From contig OZ241901.1 of assembly GCA_965202895.1 (NCBI GenBank), positions 868,001 through 932,000 on the forward strand: a stretch of 64,000 nucleotides of DNA, in the 5' to 3' direction. Positions within the stretch are counted from its first letter, which is position 1, and every line of letters begins with the position of its first letter. The notes below the pieces were generated by a model. It saw only the letters and a program-made list of their open reading frames with translations, was not told where the DNA came from and did no database searches. This DNA comes from JAJDXW01 sp965202895. GTDB taxonomy: Bacteria > Pseudomonadota > Gammaproteobacteria > HK1. The position numbers were made by a program, and so were the translations under genes. This document shows positions 1 through 9,194 of this stretch, one piece after another.

Positions 1-2
1 CC

Positions 3-920
3 CTCCGGGAGGAAGACTGGCGCATCCCGATGCCCGCGGAGTGCGCGGCGGAGATCGACGCCCTCGCCCGCACCCTCGAGCGGGATCCGATCCCCACCTT
101 CCTGCTCGACGCGGCCGACTACGAGCTCGACGCCTGCCGCTCTCTCATGCGCGAAGTGCGCCGCCGCCTCGACGACGGGCCGGGGGTGGTGGTGATCGAC
201 CGCGTGTCGGACGAGGCGCTGTCGGACCGCCCGCGCATCGAGGGGGTGTTCTGGCTTCTCGCGGCGATGGTGGGACGCCCGGTCGTCCAGACCCGGGACG
301 GCGAGGCGATGGTCGAGGTCACCGACACCGGGGTCGCGAAACGGATCGGGGTGCGGGGCTTTCGCACCAACGTCGCCCAGCCGCCCCACGTCGACAACTC
401 CTTCAACCACACCCCGCCCGACCACGTGAGCCTGCTCTGCCTCCGACCGGCCCGCGAGGGCGGGGCGAGCCGTTTCGTGAGCTTCTATTCCGTCCACAAC
501 GTCCTGCTCGCGGAGCACCCGGAGCGGCTGGAACGCCTCTACCGCCCGTTCCACCAGGACCGCCAGGGCGACTTCTGGCCGGACGAGCCGCAGACGGTGT
601 TCTTCCCGGTGTTCCAGCTCGGGCCGAATCGGGACCTCCACTGCCGCTACACCCACTTCACCATCCCGGCCGGCTACGAGACGGCGGGGGTGGAGATGGA
701 CGAGGAGACCCGCCTCGCCTTCGAGACGATGACCCGGGTGGTGGAGGACCCCGCGCTCTGCTGCGAGTTCACCCTCCAGCCGGGCGAGCTCCAGTTCGTG
801 AACAACCGGTGGTGCGGCCACGGGCGGGCGTCCTACACCGACGACCCGGACCCCGCGCGAAAGCGCCTGATGCTGAGGCTCTGGCACCGCGACGGCGGCG
901 CGCGCCGCTACCGCGGCTGA
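3..920 (+). CDS. TauD/TfdA-family 2-oxoglutarate dioxygenase, 5' truncated by the window edge
   Basis: Likely Fe(II)/2-oxoglutarate-dependent oxygenase of the TauD/TfdA/gamma-butyrobetaine-hydroxylase group; the substrate cannot be named. The proximal iron ligands are in PPHVDNSF (His-x-Asp) and the distal His is probably in RWCGHGR near the C-terminus, followed by an arginine-rich stretch (RKRLMLRLWHR) that usually binds 2-oxoglutarate. The frame is open from base 3 and reads protein-like (EEDWRIP) before the first ATG at base 30, so the gene almost certainly begins outside the window. It is convergent with the acyl-CoA dehydrogenase gene. A second, diverged family member lies at 13.2-14.4 kb. 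I am confident of the family and not of the substrate. Confidence 0.88.
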   Translation, partial: LREEDWRIPMPAECAAEIDALARTLERDPIPTFLLDAADYELDACRSLMREVRRRLDDGPGVVVIDRVSDEALSDRPRIEGVFWLLAAMVGRPVVQTRDGEAMVEVTDTGVAKRIGVRGFRTNVAQPPHVDNSFNHTPPDHVSLLCLRPAREGGASRFVSFYSVHNVLLAEHPERLERLYRPFHQDRQGDFWPDEPQTVFFPVFQLGPNRDLHCRYTHFTIPAGYETAGVEMDEETRLAFETMTRVVEDPALCCEFTLQPGELQFVNNRWCGHGRASYTDDPDPARKRLMLRLWHRDGGARRYRG

Positions 921-964
921 TCCGCGCCACGCCGCCGGTTCGCGAGGGAGGTTCGCCCGAGGAC

Positions 965-993
965 CCCGCCGGGGGGCGTCCGTCCCCGGCGGG
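965..993. terminator. GC hairpin between convergent genes
   Basis: A 10-bp perfect stem (CCCGCCGGGG pairing with CCCCGGCGGG) with a 9-nt loop lies between the stop codons of two convergent genes. There is no T-run on either side, so it is either a bidirectional terminator of the U-less kind or a transcript-stabilising hairpin. The call is based on position and stem strength only. Confidence 0.4.
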
Positions 994-1010
994 CGGCACC
1001 GGGCGGTTCC

Positions 1011-2183
1011 TCAGCGGGCGCGGAAGTGCCGGCCGATGAGCTGACGGTGGACCTGGTTGGTCCCCTCCCAGATCTGGGTGATCTTCGCGTCCCGCATCAA
1101 CCGCTCCACCCGGTAGTCCTTGATATAGCCGTAGCCGCCGTGCATCTGCACCGCCTCGGTCGTCATCCGCATCGCGAGGTCGGAGGCGCGAAGCTTCGCG
1201 ATCGAAGCCTCGATCGCGTAGTCGCCCGCGCCCGAGTCGCTCTCGACGAGCCTCGCCACGTAGTCGAGCCACGCCTCGCACAGGGCGAGCTCCGAAGCGA
1301 GGTCCGCGAGGAGGAACTGGTTGCCCTGGAAGTCGATGATCGCGCGCCCCGACTGGCGGCGCTCGTTCATCCAGCCCACCATGTCGTCGAAGGCGGCGCG
1401 CGCGATGCCGAGGGCGTGGGCCGCGATCGAGGGGCGCGACTTGTTGAGCGACGCGAGGAGGATCCGGAGCCCGTCGCCGGAGCCGCCGAGGAGGTTCGCC
1501 CGCGGGACCCGGCAGTCCTCGAAACGCAGGGTGACGGTGGACGAGGCCCGCATCCCCATCTTGTCCTCGCGGCCGGCGACGGTGAGCCCGGGCGACCCGC
1601 GCTCGACGACGAGGGCGGTGATCGCGCCCCGCGGATCGTCGATCTCCGACCACTTGCCGAAGACGAGGAGGAGCTCCGCGACGTCGCCGTTGCTGATGAA
1701 CGTCTTCTCCCCGGTGATCGCGATCTCGTCCCCCGCGGGAACGAAGCGGGTTCGCATCGCGGTCGCGTCGGACCCGGCGGCCGGCTCGGTGATGACGAGC
1801 GCCCCGAGGCCGCCGCGCGCGATCCGGGGGAGGAGACGGGCCTTCTGCTCCGCCGACCCGAAGTCGATGAGCGGCTTCATGGCGTGGAAGGTGGTGGCGT
1901 AGATGATGCCGGTCGAGGAGCACGCCCGGGTGAGGAGCTTCACGCAGTCGAGGTAGACGCCGAAGGGGAGGAGGGCGCCTTCCCAGGCGTCGGGGACGAA
2001 GATCCCGTTGAGCCCGAGCTCGTGGATGGCGGCCATGTTCCCGGCCGGAAACTCGGCCGTCCGGTCGTGGTGGGCGGCGCGGGGCGCGATCACCTCGTCC
2101 GCGAGGCGCGCCACCGAGTCGAGGACGATCCGCTCCTCCTCGCTCCGCTCGCGCCGGCTCCCGATCCGTTCGATGAGGTTCAT
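1011..2183 (-). CDS. acyl-CoA dehydrogenase
   Basis: FAD-dependent acyl-CoA dehydrogenase of 390 residues, the usual length for the family. It would introduce the alpha-beta double bond in an acyl-CoA and pass electrons to ETF. Family signatures are visible: VITEPAAGSDA in the middle domain, MHGGYGYIKD, and the C-terminal IWEGTNQVHR carrying the glutamate that is the catalytic base in medium- and short-chain enzymes. The ATG at 2183 gives the standard N-terminus but has no clear Shine-Dalgarno sequence (C-rich upstream). The substrate chain cannot be told from sequence. It is a monocistronic minus-strand gene, convergent with the TauD-like gene. Confidence 0.95.
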   Translation of the reverse strand: MNLIERIGSRRERSEEERIVLDSVARLADEVIAPRAAHHDRTAEFPAGNMAAIHELGLNGIFVPDAWEGALLPFGVYLDCVKLLTRACSSTGIIYATTFHAMKPLIDFGSAEQKARLLPRIARGGLGALVITEPAAGSDATAMRTRFVPAGDEIAITGEKTFISNGDVAELLLVFGKWSEIDDPRGAITALVVERGSPGLTVAGREDKMGMRASSTVTLRFEDCRVPRANLLGGSGDGLRILLASLNKSRPSIAAHALGIARAAFDDMVGWMNERRQSGRAIIDFQGNQFLLADLASELALCEAWLDYVARLVESDSGAGDYAIEASIAKLRASDLAMRMTTEAVQMHGGYGYIKDYRVERLMRDAKITQIWEGTNQVHRQLIGRHFRAR

Positions 2184-2634
2184 GGGGGGATGATGCCGCG
2201 AGGGCTGCCGGGCCGATCCTCCGCGTTCACCTTCACCGGCCTCGTCGTCTTCCCGGCGCCTCGCCTCGTCGGGGCCGCCGCTCCATCGTTCCCGGGATCG
2301 CTCCGGTGCGGGAGCGTACTCCCTCGGTCCGCTTCGCCGGGGGCGGCGCGAAGCGAGGCGCCGGCGGCGCCTTCCGGGTCTTCGAGCCCGGGCGGCCGGT
2401 CGGCGGCGCGTTCCGGCCGGCGCCCCCGACGACGAACGTCGGGAGAGCGCCCGCGCCGGCCGCCGGACGGTAGCACACCAAGGGGGAGAGGGGGGAGCGG
2501 AGGCGGAGCGGGTCGGCCCGATCCGGGAGCGCCGGCGGCCGGCGATGGCCCTCCTCGCGAACGTCCGCGGAACGGGCTTGATTCCTTGCGGCCGAACGGC
2601 ATCTCATCGTTCCGGGTGATCCGGGTCGGGAAGC
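2184..2634. other. 451-bp gap, no gene seen
   Basis: Very GC-rich spacer between the divergent acyl-CoA dehydrogenase and hydrolase genes. Open frames exist in several registers but all are arginine/proline/glycine-rich with no recognisable domain, as expected from base composition. Promoters for both flanking genes must lie here, but I cannot place them. Confidence 0.5.
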
Positions 2635-3372
2635 ATGAGGGTTCCTGAATCGCCGTCCGGCGGCGGGGGGGCCGGACGGGTGATCGTGGTGCACGGGCTC
2701 TTCTTCGTGCCGTTCCAGTTCGCGGTCGTGCTCAAGGCCCTGCGGCGGGCGGGGTTCGAGACGTCGCTCGTCCGGTACGCGGGCAACCGCCAGCCGGCCG
2801 CGGAGTCGGTGCGCGAGATCGGCGCGTTCCTCGACCGGATGCGGCCCGCCGCGGGCGCGAACACGGACGCGGGCGCGGGGGAGCAGGCCGGCGGTCCGAT
2901 CCACTTCGTCGGGTACTCGCTCGGGGCGCTCGCCCTCCGCTCCGCGCTCGCGGCGCGCCCCGGCTTCCCGGCCGGCCGGTTCGTCATGATCGCGCCGCCC
3001 AACGGCGGGGTCGGGCTTCTCTCGGGGCCGCTCCCGACGGTCGCGCTCCGCTGTGGAGGCCCCGCCCTCGAGGACCTCCGGGAAGGCTCCGACTTCGTCC
3101 GCACCCTCCCGCCCCCGCGCCCCGGCTCCGGGATCATCGCCGGCGACCGGCCCGCGACCCTCCTCCATCCCTCGTGGTGGATCCGCCGGCGGCTCGACGC
3201 CGCCGACCCTCACGACGGCACGGTCGAGCTTCGGAACACGCGCATCCCGGGCGTCCCCCACGTGACCGTGCACCACACCCACGCCACCATCTGCTGGAGT
3301 CCCGCGGTCGCGGGCCTCGTTCGGGCGTTCCTCGAGTCCGGGCGGTTTCCCGCCGCCGGGGACGCGGCCTGA
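2635..3372 (+). CDS. alpha/beta hydrolase (lipase/esterase-like)
   Basis: A 245-residue protein with the alpha/beta-hydrolase layout of short lipases and PGAP1-like esterases. VVHGLFF near residue 18 supplies the oxyanion loop, GYSLGAL near residue 97 is the nucleophile elbow with the catalytic serine, an acid may be in PHDGTVEL, and the catalytic histidine is probably in HHTHATIC near the C-terminus. No signal peptide is visible, so it is probably cytoplasmic. The gene is alone and its substrate is unknown. The ATG at 2635 places the first beta-strand about 13 residues in, normal for the family. Confidence 0.8.
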   Translation: MRVPESPSGGGGAGRVIVVHGLFFVPFQFAVVLKALRRAGFETSLVRYAGNRQPAAESVREIGAFLDRMRPAAGANTDAGAGEQAGGPIHFVGYSLGALALRSALAARPGFPAGRFVMIAPPNGGVGLLSGPLPTVALRCGGPALEDLREGSDFVRTLPPPRPGSGIIAGDRPATLLHPSWWIRRRLDAADPHDGTVELRNTRIPGVPHVTVHHTHATICWSPAVAGLVRAFLESGRFPAAGDAA

Positions 3373-3843
3373 GCGCGCCCCCGACCTCCCACCGGACGAA
3401 AGCCACGCCCGGTCCCGAGCCGTCCCGGTGCGAACCCCGCCTCGCCGGCCGGGCCGCCCGGATCGCCGATCCGTGAGACCTCCCCGGATACGCTCTCGAC
3501 CAGGGCGGGGTGGGTTCGCGGGGCGCATCGACGTCGCCATCCGGCGGCCCGCCCACCACGAGCAGATCGAGCCGCAGGCCCGGGGCCCGGTCCGGATACC
3601 TCACCGGGCCAGGCACTCCAGGCGCCGACCCGGGCCCGTGCTCGAACCGCCCACGCGGGCGGCGCGAGCGCCGTCCGGGCAACACGGGAACGTGCTTGCG
3701 GACGTCCGGGCCGGGGAGAGGCCGCGCGCCGCCGCCCCCGAGGCCGGTGGACCGCCGCCGCCGTCCGCAGCCGGCCCGGGGCGTCCCCCCGGACGCCCCG
3801 GGCTCCGGGCCGCGGGTTGGCGACGGAGGCGAAGGAACGCGGC
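3373..3843. other. 471-bp gap, no gene seen
   Basis: GC-rich convergent intergenic region between the hydrolase and the sugar-binding protein gene. Frames here translate to low-complexity R/P/G/A sequence without motifs. Several short GC palindromes occur, but none has a T-tract that would make a convincing terminator. Confidence 0.5.
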
Positions 3844-4764
3844 CTACAGGTAGCTCTCCGCGTTCTCCTTCGTCACGAGCTCGGCTCCGGTATCGATCTC
3901 GTCGGGAAGCTCTTCGCCCGCAACGAGCTTCAGCACCGCCTCGACCCCCATCGCTCCCATGACCGCGGGGCGCTGGGCCACGGAGGCGGCGAGCTCGCCC
4001 TTGAGGATGCTCTCGGCCGCGTTCGGATTGCCGTCGAACCCGACGATCATCACTTGGTCCAGCATCTTCGCGGTCCGAAGCGCCTCGATGGCGCCGAGCG
4101 CCATGTTGTCGTTCGAGGCGAAGATCGCCCGCAGATCGGGGTTGGCGGTGAGAATGTTCTCGGTGGCCGTCTGCGCCTTCCCGGCGTCCCAGTCGGCGGG
4201 CTGCTCCGCAACGAGGTTCAGACCGCAGTCGAGGAGGCCCTCGCGCCCGCCCTGCGCCCGGTGCCGGCCGGTGGTCGAGGTGACGATGCCCTGCAGCACG
4301 GCGACCTCGCTCCCGGACTCCACGCTGTCACAGATGTGCTGGGCGCCGATCCGGGCCGCCGGAACGTTGTTCGTCCCGATGTAGGTTCCCGGCATGTCGG
4401 CGCGCTTGTCGATGAACACGACGTGGACGCCGCGCTTGCGCGCCTGCTCGAGCACCGGCACGAGCGCCGCGGTGTCCGCCGGCGCGATCGCGATGCCCAC
4501 CACGCCCTTGGCGATCTGGTCCTCGACCATGGCGATCTGCCCGGCGACGTCGGTCTCGCCTCCGGCCGGGGCGACGGCGGCCACGTCGATGCCGAGCTCC
4601 GCACCCTTGTCCAGCGCACCCTTGGTGACCGCGGCCCAGAACGGATTGGCCGAGCCGGAATCCGACATGATCACCGCGACCTTGGTGTCCGCGAGGGCCG
4701 CCCCGCCGAACGCCGTGGCGAGGCCGGCGGCGGCAAGGAGGCTCTTCAGCGTGTATCGAGTCAT
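3844..4764 (-). CDS. sugar ABC transporter substrate-binding protein (RbsB/FrcB-like)
   Basis: Periplasmic binding protein of the CUT2 (ribose/fructose/xylose) class, 306 residues. The start chosen at 4764 gives a clean Sec signal peptide (MTRYTLKSL, a hydrophobic stretch, then AALA before DTKVA) and is preceded by GAGGAG. The body has the two-lobe periplasmic-binding-protein-like pattern: VAVIMSDSG at the first strand, IAIAPADT, FIDKRADM, IFASNDNMALGA and IVGFDGNPNA. It is the last of three genes (ATPase, permease, binding protein) on the minus strand, with an 86-bp gap after the permease gene that may allow separate, higher expression. The sugar is not predictable. Confidence 0.93.
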   Translation of the reverse strand: MTRYTLKSLLAAAGLATAFGGAALADTKVAVIMSDSGSANPFWAAVTKGALDKGAELGIDVAAVAPAGGETDVAGQIAMVEDQIAKGVVGIAIAPADTAALVPVLEQARKRGVHVVFIDKRADMPGTYIGTNNVPAARIGAQHICDSVESGSEVAVLQGIVTSTTGRHRAQGGREGLLDCGLNLVAEQPADWDAGKAQTATENILTANPDLRAIFASNDNMALGAIEALRTAKMLDQVMIVGFDGNPNAAESILKGELAASVAQRPAVMGAMGVEAVLKLVAGEELPDEIDTGAELVTKENAESYL

Positions 4765-4850
4765 GTTTCGCTCCTCGTTTCTGCGAACTCCGTTCACTTC
4801 CCATGGATGGGCCTCGGCGCCGGAGTTCGCGCACCGAGGCCCGGTTCCCG

Positions 4851-5852
4851 TCATGGACCGCGGCCCGCGCGGCGGCGGAGCACGTCCACGAATACGGCGC
4901 CGACCACGATCATTCCGATCAGGGTCTGCTGCCAGAAGGCGCTCACGTCCATCAGGTTCAGCCCGTTGCGGAGCAGCCCCATGACGAGCACCCCCGCGAA
5001 GACCCCGAGCACGGTTCCTCGTCCGCCGAAGAAGCTGGCCCCTCCGATGATCACCGCGGCGATCGCGTCCAGCTCCGCCCCGATCCCGGCGTTCGGAAAT
5101 CCCGCGCCGGTACGGCCGGCCATGAGAAGCCCCGCGAGCCCCGCGAAGAACCCCGACATCCCGTAGACGACGAGAAGAATGCGGTCGACGTCGATCCCGC
5201 TGACCCGCGCCGCCTGCGGGTTGCCGCCGACGGCGAAGACGTGCCTGCCGATCGACACCCTGTTCAGGAAGTACGCGGTCCCCGCGTAGCACACGAGCAG
5301 GACCACCGCGCTCACCGGGATGGAGCCGAACTTGCCGAGGAAGGGCACGGGGATCTCGCCGGACCCGAGGAACCGGATGGTGTCGGAGACCCCGGAGACG
5401 GGGCGCCCCCCCGAGACGAGGTTCGTGACCCCGCGCAGCGTGTAGAGGGTCCCCAGGGTCATGATGAAGGGGTGGGGCAGGCGCAGCACGGTCAACCCGA
5501 AGCCGTTGACCAGGCCGCAGAGCACCCCGACCGCCGGGCCGACGAGGATCGCGACGGGCCACGGCCAGCCCGCGACGTCGGCCATCGCGAGGAGCATCGT
5601 CGAGAGGGCCATGATCGACCCGACGGAGAGGTCGATCCCGGCGGTGAGGATGACGACGTAGAGCCCGAGGGCCAGCAGAGCGTTCATCGCGATCTGGCGC
5701 AGGACGTTGGTCAGGTTCTGGGCCGAGAGGAAGACGTCCGGCTGGAGCAGGGCCAGGACCACCGCCATCAGCAGCACCATGCCGAAGACGCCGTACTTCT
5801 CGAGCATCCTCAACCGCCGCCGCGCGGCCTCTTCCGTCGATTGGACGGCCAC
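4851..5852 (-). CDS. sugar ABC transporter permease (RbsC/FrcC-like)
   Basis: Inner-membrane permease of the CUT2 class, 333 residues from a GTG at 5852. Numerous hydrophobic segments (eight to ten by eye) and the family signatures LTAGIDLSVGS and VSGIDVDR identify it. The GTG lies 4 bp after the ATPase stop and has GAGGGGG about nine bases upstream. An ATG at 5888 would also work but overlaps the ATPase gene by 32 bp and lacks a good ribosome-binding site. It would form the membrane channel with the ATPase at 5857-6654 and receive sugar from the binding protein encoded at 3844-4764. Confidence 0.93.
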   Translation of the reverse strand: MAVQSTEEAARRRLRMLEKYGVFGMVLLMAVVLALLQPDVFLSAQNLTNVLRQIAMNALLALGLYVVILTAGIDLSVGSIMALSTMLLAMADVAGWPWPVAILVGPAVGVLCGLVNGFGLTVLRLPHPFIMTLGTLYTLRGVTNLVSGGRPVSGVSDTIRFLGSGEIPVPFLGKFGSIPVSAVVLLVCYAGTAYFLNRVSIGRHVFAVGGNPQAARVSGIDVDRILLVVYGMSGFFAGLAGLLMAGRTGAGFPNAGIGAELDAIAAVIIGGASFFGGRGTVLGVFAGVLVMGLLRNGLNLMDVSAFWQQTLIGMIVVGAVFVDVLRRRAGRGP

Positions 5853-5856
5853 CCGC

Positions 5857-6654
5857 TCAGGCCCCCTCGTGCGCGAGCCCGGCGGCATGGCCCCGCGTCC
5901 CCATGATCCAGCCGATGACTTCGTTGCGGCTGGTCCCGGCGATCGGCGCCTCCTCGAAGTTGCGTCCGTGGAAGAGGGCCATGACCCGGTCGCAGACGAA
6001 GAAGACGTCGTCCATCCGGTGGCTGATCAGGATGACGCTCGCACCGTGGTCCTTGAGGCTCCTGATGAGGTCGAGCACCTTGCCGACCTCCTTGATGGCG
6101 AGGGCGGCGGTCGGCTCGTCCATGATCACCACCCGGCCCTCGAAGGCGGTCGCGCGGGCGATCGCGACGGCCTGGGCCTGCCCCCCCGAGAGCTCCTCGA
6201 CGCGCTGGTCGACCGACTTGACGGTGATGTCGAGCCGGTCGAGATGGTCCATCGCCATCCTGCGCGACAGCTTCTCGTCCACGAGGGTGAAGCCGAGGAC
6301 GCGGCGGCCGGGCTCGCGGCCGAGGTAGATGTTCTCGTGGATGGGCAGGTTCCCGGCGAGCGCGAGGTCCTGGTAGACCATCTCGATCCCGATGTTCTGC
6401 GCATCCCGCGGCGAGTTCAGCACGACGGTCCGGGAATCGAAGACGATCTCCCCGCCGGTGGGGGGATGAAGCCCCGACAGTACCTTCATCAGGGTCGACT
6501 TGCCCGCCCCGTTGTCCCCCACGACCCCCAGCACCTCGCCGGGAAAGAGGCGAAGATCGACCCCGTCGAGCGCGGTGATCGCCCCGAACCGCTTGGTGAT
6601 GCCCCGCGCCTCGAGCAGCGGCGCGGCCGCTCCGCGGTCGGCGGCGTCGCTCAT
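5857..6654 (-). CDS. sugar ABC transporter ATP-binding protein, single NBD (FrcA-like)
   Basis: ATPase of a CUT2 sugar importer, 265 residues. It has Walker A GDNGAGKST, Q-loop VYQDLAL, signature LSGGQAQ, Walker B VVIMDEP and switch ISHR. Unlike the double-domain RbsA (about 500 residues) it has one nucleotide-binding domain, as in the fructose-type FrcA subfamily, so it should work as a homodimer. The start at 6654 is fixed by GGAGGGAAGGGGAGG immediately upstream. It is the first gene of the three-gene operon, and the long upstream spacer (6655-7428) presumably carries the promoter. Confidence 0.93.
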   Translation of the reverse strand: MSDAADRGAAAPLLEARGITKRFGAITALDGVDLRLFPGEVLGVVGDNGAGKSTLMKVLSGLHPPTGGEIVFDSRTVVLNSPRDAQNIGIEMVYQDLALAGNLPIHENIYLGREPGRRVLGFTLVDEKLSRRMAMDHLDRLDITVKSVDQRVEELSGGQAQAVAIARATAFEGRVVIMDEPTAALAIKEVGKVLDLIRSLKDHGASVILISHRMDDVFFVCDRVMALFHGRNFEEAPIAGTSRNEVIGWIMGTRGHAAGLAHEGA

Positions 6655-6992
6655 CCTCCCCTTCCCTCCGAATTCGGCGCCGGGCCGCGGGGCCATCCCG
6701 CCCGCGAGGCGGGCGCGGTCGGGGTTGCCGAGGTTGCCCCCCGGGCCTTGGCGAAGGCGCCCCGGCGGTCCGGACGCGGCTCCACGAGCCCTGAAGCGGG
6801 CGGTGGCCGAGATCGAGGCGCCCCCGCGCCGGCCCGTCCCTGCCCGCGCGGCGTCGGCGGACGGTAGCCAAGCGCCGCGCGGCGTGTCAAACCCCAGCCT
6901 TGTCCAACGAGAGGTGAGAAAGACTGCCCCGGCATCGCGGAGGCATGTGCGCGGTGGGGTTTTCGCCGGGCACGCCTCTCGCGAACGCTCTT

Positions 6993-7097
6993 GGGCACGG
7001 CGTCCTGGGAACGCTCGTGTCCCGCCCGCATCGATCGGCGGCGGCCTCGCCATCCCATTTGCGGGCGGGACACAAGCGTTCCCAGGACGCCGTGCCC
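6993..7097. repeat. dispersed palindromic repeat, copy 1
   Basis: Large imperfect palindrome: a left arm of about 39 bp (from GGGCACGGCGTCCTGG to GTCCCGCCCGCA) and a nearly perfect inverted right arm, separated by a loop of about 26 bp. The same unit, with a homologous loop in reverse orientation, recurs at 47756-47840, and a shorter relative lies at 10141-10227. This is the behaviour of a REP/BIME-like or MITE-like element. It sits in the 774-bp spacer between divergent genes; the rest of that spacer shows no gene. Confidence 0.8.
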
Positions 7098-7428
7098 GCG
7101 CAAGTGGCTCCGTGGGGTGAAATCCGCCAGCAGCCCCCTCGAACCGAGCCCAAACCACGGAAGAACGCCGTCTGCGTGGGGGTGAAAAATATCTCGACCC
7201 CCTCTCTACACCCCCTGTCTCAAGAACTTGCGAACAGCGCCCGGGGCTCGAGGGCGATCTTGCCGGATTCCCCGCCCGGTCGTGGCGCCCTTCCCGTTCG
7301 GGGGAGGGTGATCGCCGCGCGCGCGCCATCCTCCATGATAATGACGATGCGGGCGGACGGGCGGACGGACGCGGGATGCGCGCCCGATTCATGCCGGCCG
7401 CCGCCGGATACGACAGGGGGGAACGATC

Positions 7429-8082
7429 ATGCCGACCGCGGCGATCATCGGAGCGAGCCGGGGGATCGGCCTCGGCCTCGTCGAGCGGTATGCGGGCGAG
7501 GGCTGGCGGGTGCACGCGACGACCCGCACCCCGGAGAGCCCGGGGGCGCTCGGGGAGGTCGCCGGCGACGTGCGCCTCCACCGGCTCGAGGTCACCGATC
7601 GCTCCGAGCAGCGCGCGTTTCGCGATGCGCTCCGCGGCGAGGCGGTCGACGTCCTCATCCACAACGCCGGCGTCTACGGACGCGGGATGCGCGCCGCCGC
7701 CGTGCACCGGGTCAATGCGGAGGCTCCGATCGAGGTCGCGGAGGCGCTGATGGACGCGGTGCTTCGAAGCGGGCAGCGCAAGATCGCGCTCCTCACCAGC
7801 ATGATGGGCGCCCGGCGCGGCTCGACGCGGAGCCTCGGCAAGTACGGCGACTCGAAGGCGGCGCTGAACGACCGCTTCCGCGCCCGCGAGGCGGGCTGGC
7901 GCGAGCGGGGCTGCCTCGCGGTCGTCATCCATCCGGGCTGGGTCCGCACCGACATGGGCGGGCGCAACGCCGCGATCCCGGTGGAGGAGAGCGCGCGCGG
8001 GATCTGCGAGGTCATGGCCGGCCTCGACGCGTCCGGCCACGGCCGCTTCCTGACCTGGGACGGGCGCGAGCACCCCTGGTAG
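7429..8082 (+). CDS. short-chain dehydrogenase/reductase
   Basis: An NAD(P)-dependent SDR of 217 residues. The cofactor loop is GASRGIG at residues 8-14, NAGVYG is the NAG motif, the catalytic serine is in LLTSMMG, and the Tyr-x3-Lys pair is in YGDSKAA. HPGWVRTDMGG after the active site is typical of the C-factor/CsgA-like branch. AGGGGGGA precedes the ATG. The gene is followed after 95 bp by a co-directional hydrolase gene, but with no tight coupling. The substrate is unknown. Confidence 0.9.
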   Translation: MPTAAIIGASRGIGLGLVERYAGEGWRVHATTRTPESPGALGEVAGDVRLHRLEVTDRSEQRAFRDALRGEAVDVLIHNAGVYGRGMRAAAVHRVNAEAPIEVAEALMDAVLRSGQRKIALLTSMMGARRGSTRSLGKYGDSKAALNDRFRAREAGWRERGCLAVVIHPGWVRTDMGGRNAAIPVEESARGICEVMAGLDASGHGRFLTWDGREHPW

Positions 8083-8177
8083 GCTGGCCGGCGGCGGGCG
8101 CCCGGGGGCCGGACGGATAGCGCCGGAGCGGACGTCGACGAACGGCGGTCGACGAACGGCGGGGAGACGGAGAGGAG

Positions 8178-8975
8178 ATGACGATCCGGCGGATCGACGC
8201 GGGCGAGGTCCGGATGGCGTACGAGCTCACGGGGCCCGAGGACGCACCGGTGGTCTGCCTCAACCACTGTTTCGGGAGCGACCTCCACTACTGGGACCCG
8301 CACCTCCCCGCCTTCGAGGGCTTCCGGGTGCTCCGCTACGACACCCGCGGCCACGGGGGCAGCGATGCGCCCGCCGGACCCTGGCGCCTCGAGACGCTGG
8401 CCGCGGATGTCGCCGGGCTGCAGGACGCGCTCGGCATCGAGCGGGTGCACTTCTGCGGGGTCTCGCTCGGCGGGCAGATCGCCCAGACCTTCGCGCTCGA
8501 CTTCCCGAAGCGGGTAGCTTCCCTCGTTCTCGTCAATACGACCTGCGAGTACGCGAAAGACCAGATCGCACTCTGGCGCGAGCGGGCGCGGACGGCTCTG
8601 GACGAAGGGATCGAGCCCCTGCACGCCGCCTTGATGGCGCGGTGGTTCACCGACGAGGCGGCGGCGCGGCGGACCTCGGGCTACCGCTACATGGAGGAGG
8701 CGATCCGCAGGTTCGCGCCGCGGAGCTTCGCCGCGGCGGTGGAGGCGATGTGCCGGCTCGACACCGCCTCGCGGCTGCCGCGGATCGCCGCGCCCACCCT
8801 CGTCATCGGCGCCCCGGAGGACCCGGGCGCCCCGCGCGAGGTGACGGAGAAGATGGCCCGCCTCATCCCGAACGCGGAGCTCGAGTGGCTCACCCCCGCC
8901 CGGCACCTCTCGAGCCTGGAGCATCCCGAACGCTTCAACGCCCTCGTCAGGGACTTCCTCTCGAAGCGGCTCTGA
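8178..8975 (+). CDS. alpha/beta hydrolase, 3-oxoadipate enol-lactonase (PcaD)-like
   Basis: A 265-residue alpha/beta hydrolase resembling PcaD, which opens 3-oxoadipate enol-lactone in protocatechuate catabolism. It has NHCFGSDLHYWD around the oxyanion loop, RGHGGS, nucleophile elbow GVSLGGQ, an acid probably in GAPEDPG, and a histidine in ARHLSSLEHPERFN. The start has a strong GAGAGGAG ribosome-binding site. It lies 219 bp upstream of an extradiol ring-cleavage dioxygenase gene on the same strand, which supports an aromatic-degradation role. No other pca gene is present, so true enol-lactonase activity is uncertain; related hydrolases act on other esters. Confidence 0.83.
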   Translation: MTIRRIDAGEVRMAYELTGPEDAPVVCLNHCFGSDLHYWDPHLPAFEGFRVLRYDTRGHGGSDAPAGPWRLETLAADVAGLQDALGIERVHFCGVSLGGQIAQTFALDFPKRVASLVLVNTTCEYAKDQIALWRERARTALDEGIEPLHAALMARWFTDEAAARRTSGYRYMEEAIRRFAPRSFAAAVEAMCRLDTASRLPRIAAPTLVIGAPEDPGAPREVTEKMARLIPNAELEWLTPARHLSSLEHPERFNALVRDFLSKRL

Positions 8976-9194
8976 CCGCCGCCGCCGAGGTGGGCTCCGG
9001 CCGGGCTGAGATGCGGCCGAACCACGCGGGGTCCGGGCTCGATCCGCCAAGGAGCCGCGGAGCCGCGTCGTGGTAGCTTGCGGGGGCGGGCCGCATCCGT
9101 CGGACCCGCGGGACGGCGCGGGGGGAACGAGGGCGCCGGCACGGAGCGCGCCGTCGTGCGTTGCGTTCGCGCGGAGGAGCAAGAGGAGGAGATC

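Noticed and set aside
41..1039. Long frames in alternative registers over catalogued genes (here and throughout)
   Set aside because: Arg/Pro/Gly-rich translations without motifs, typical of shadows in 70% GC DNA.
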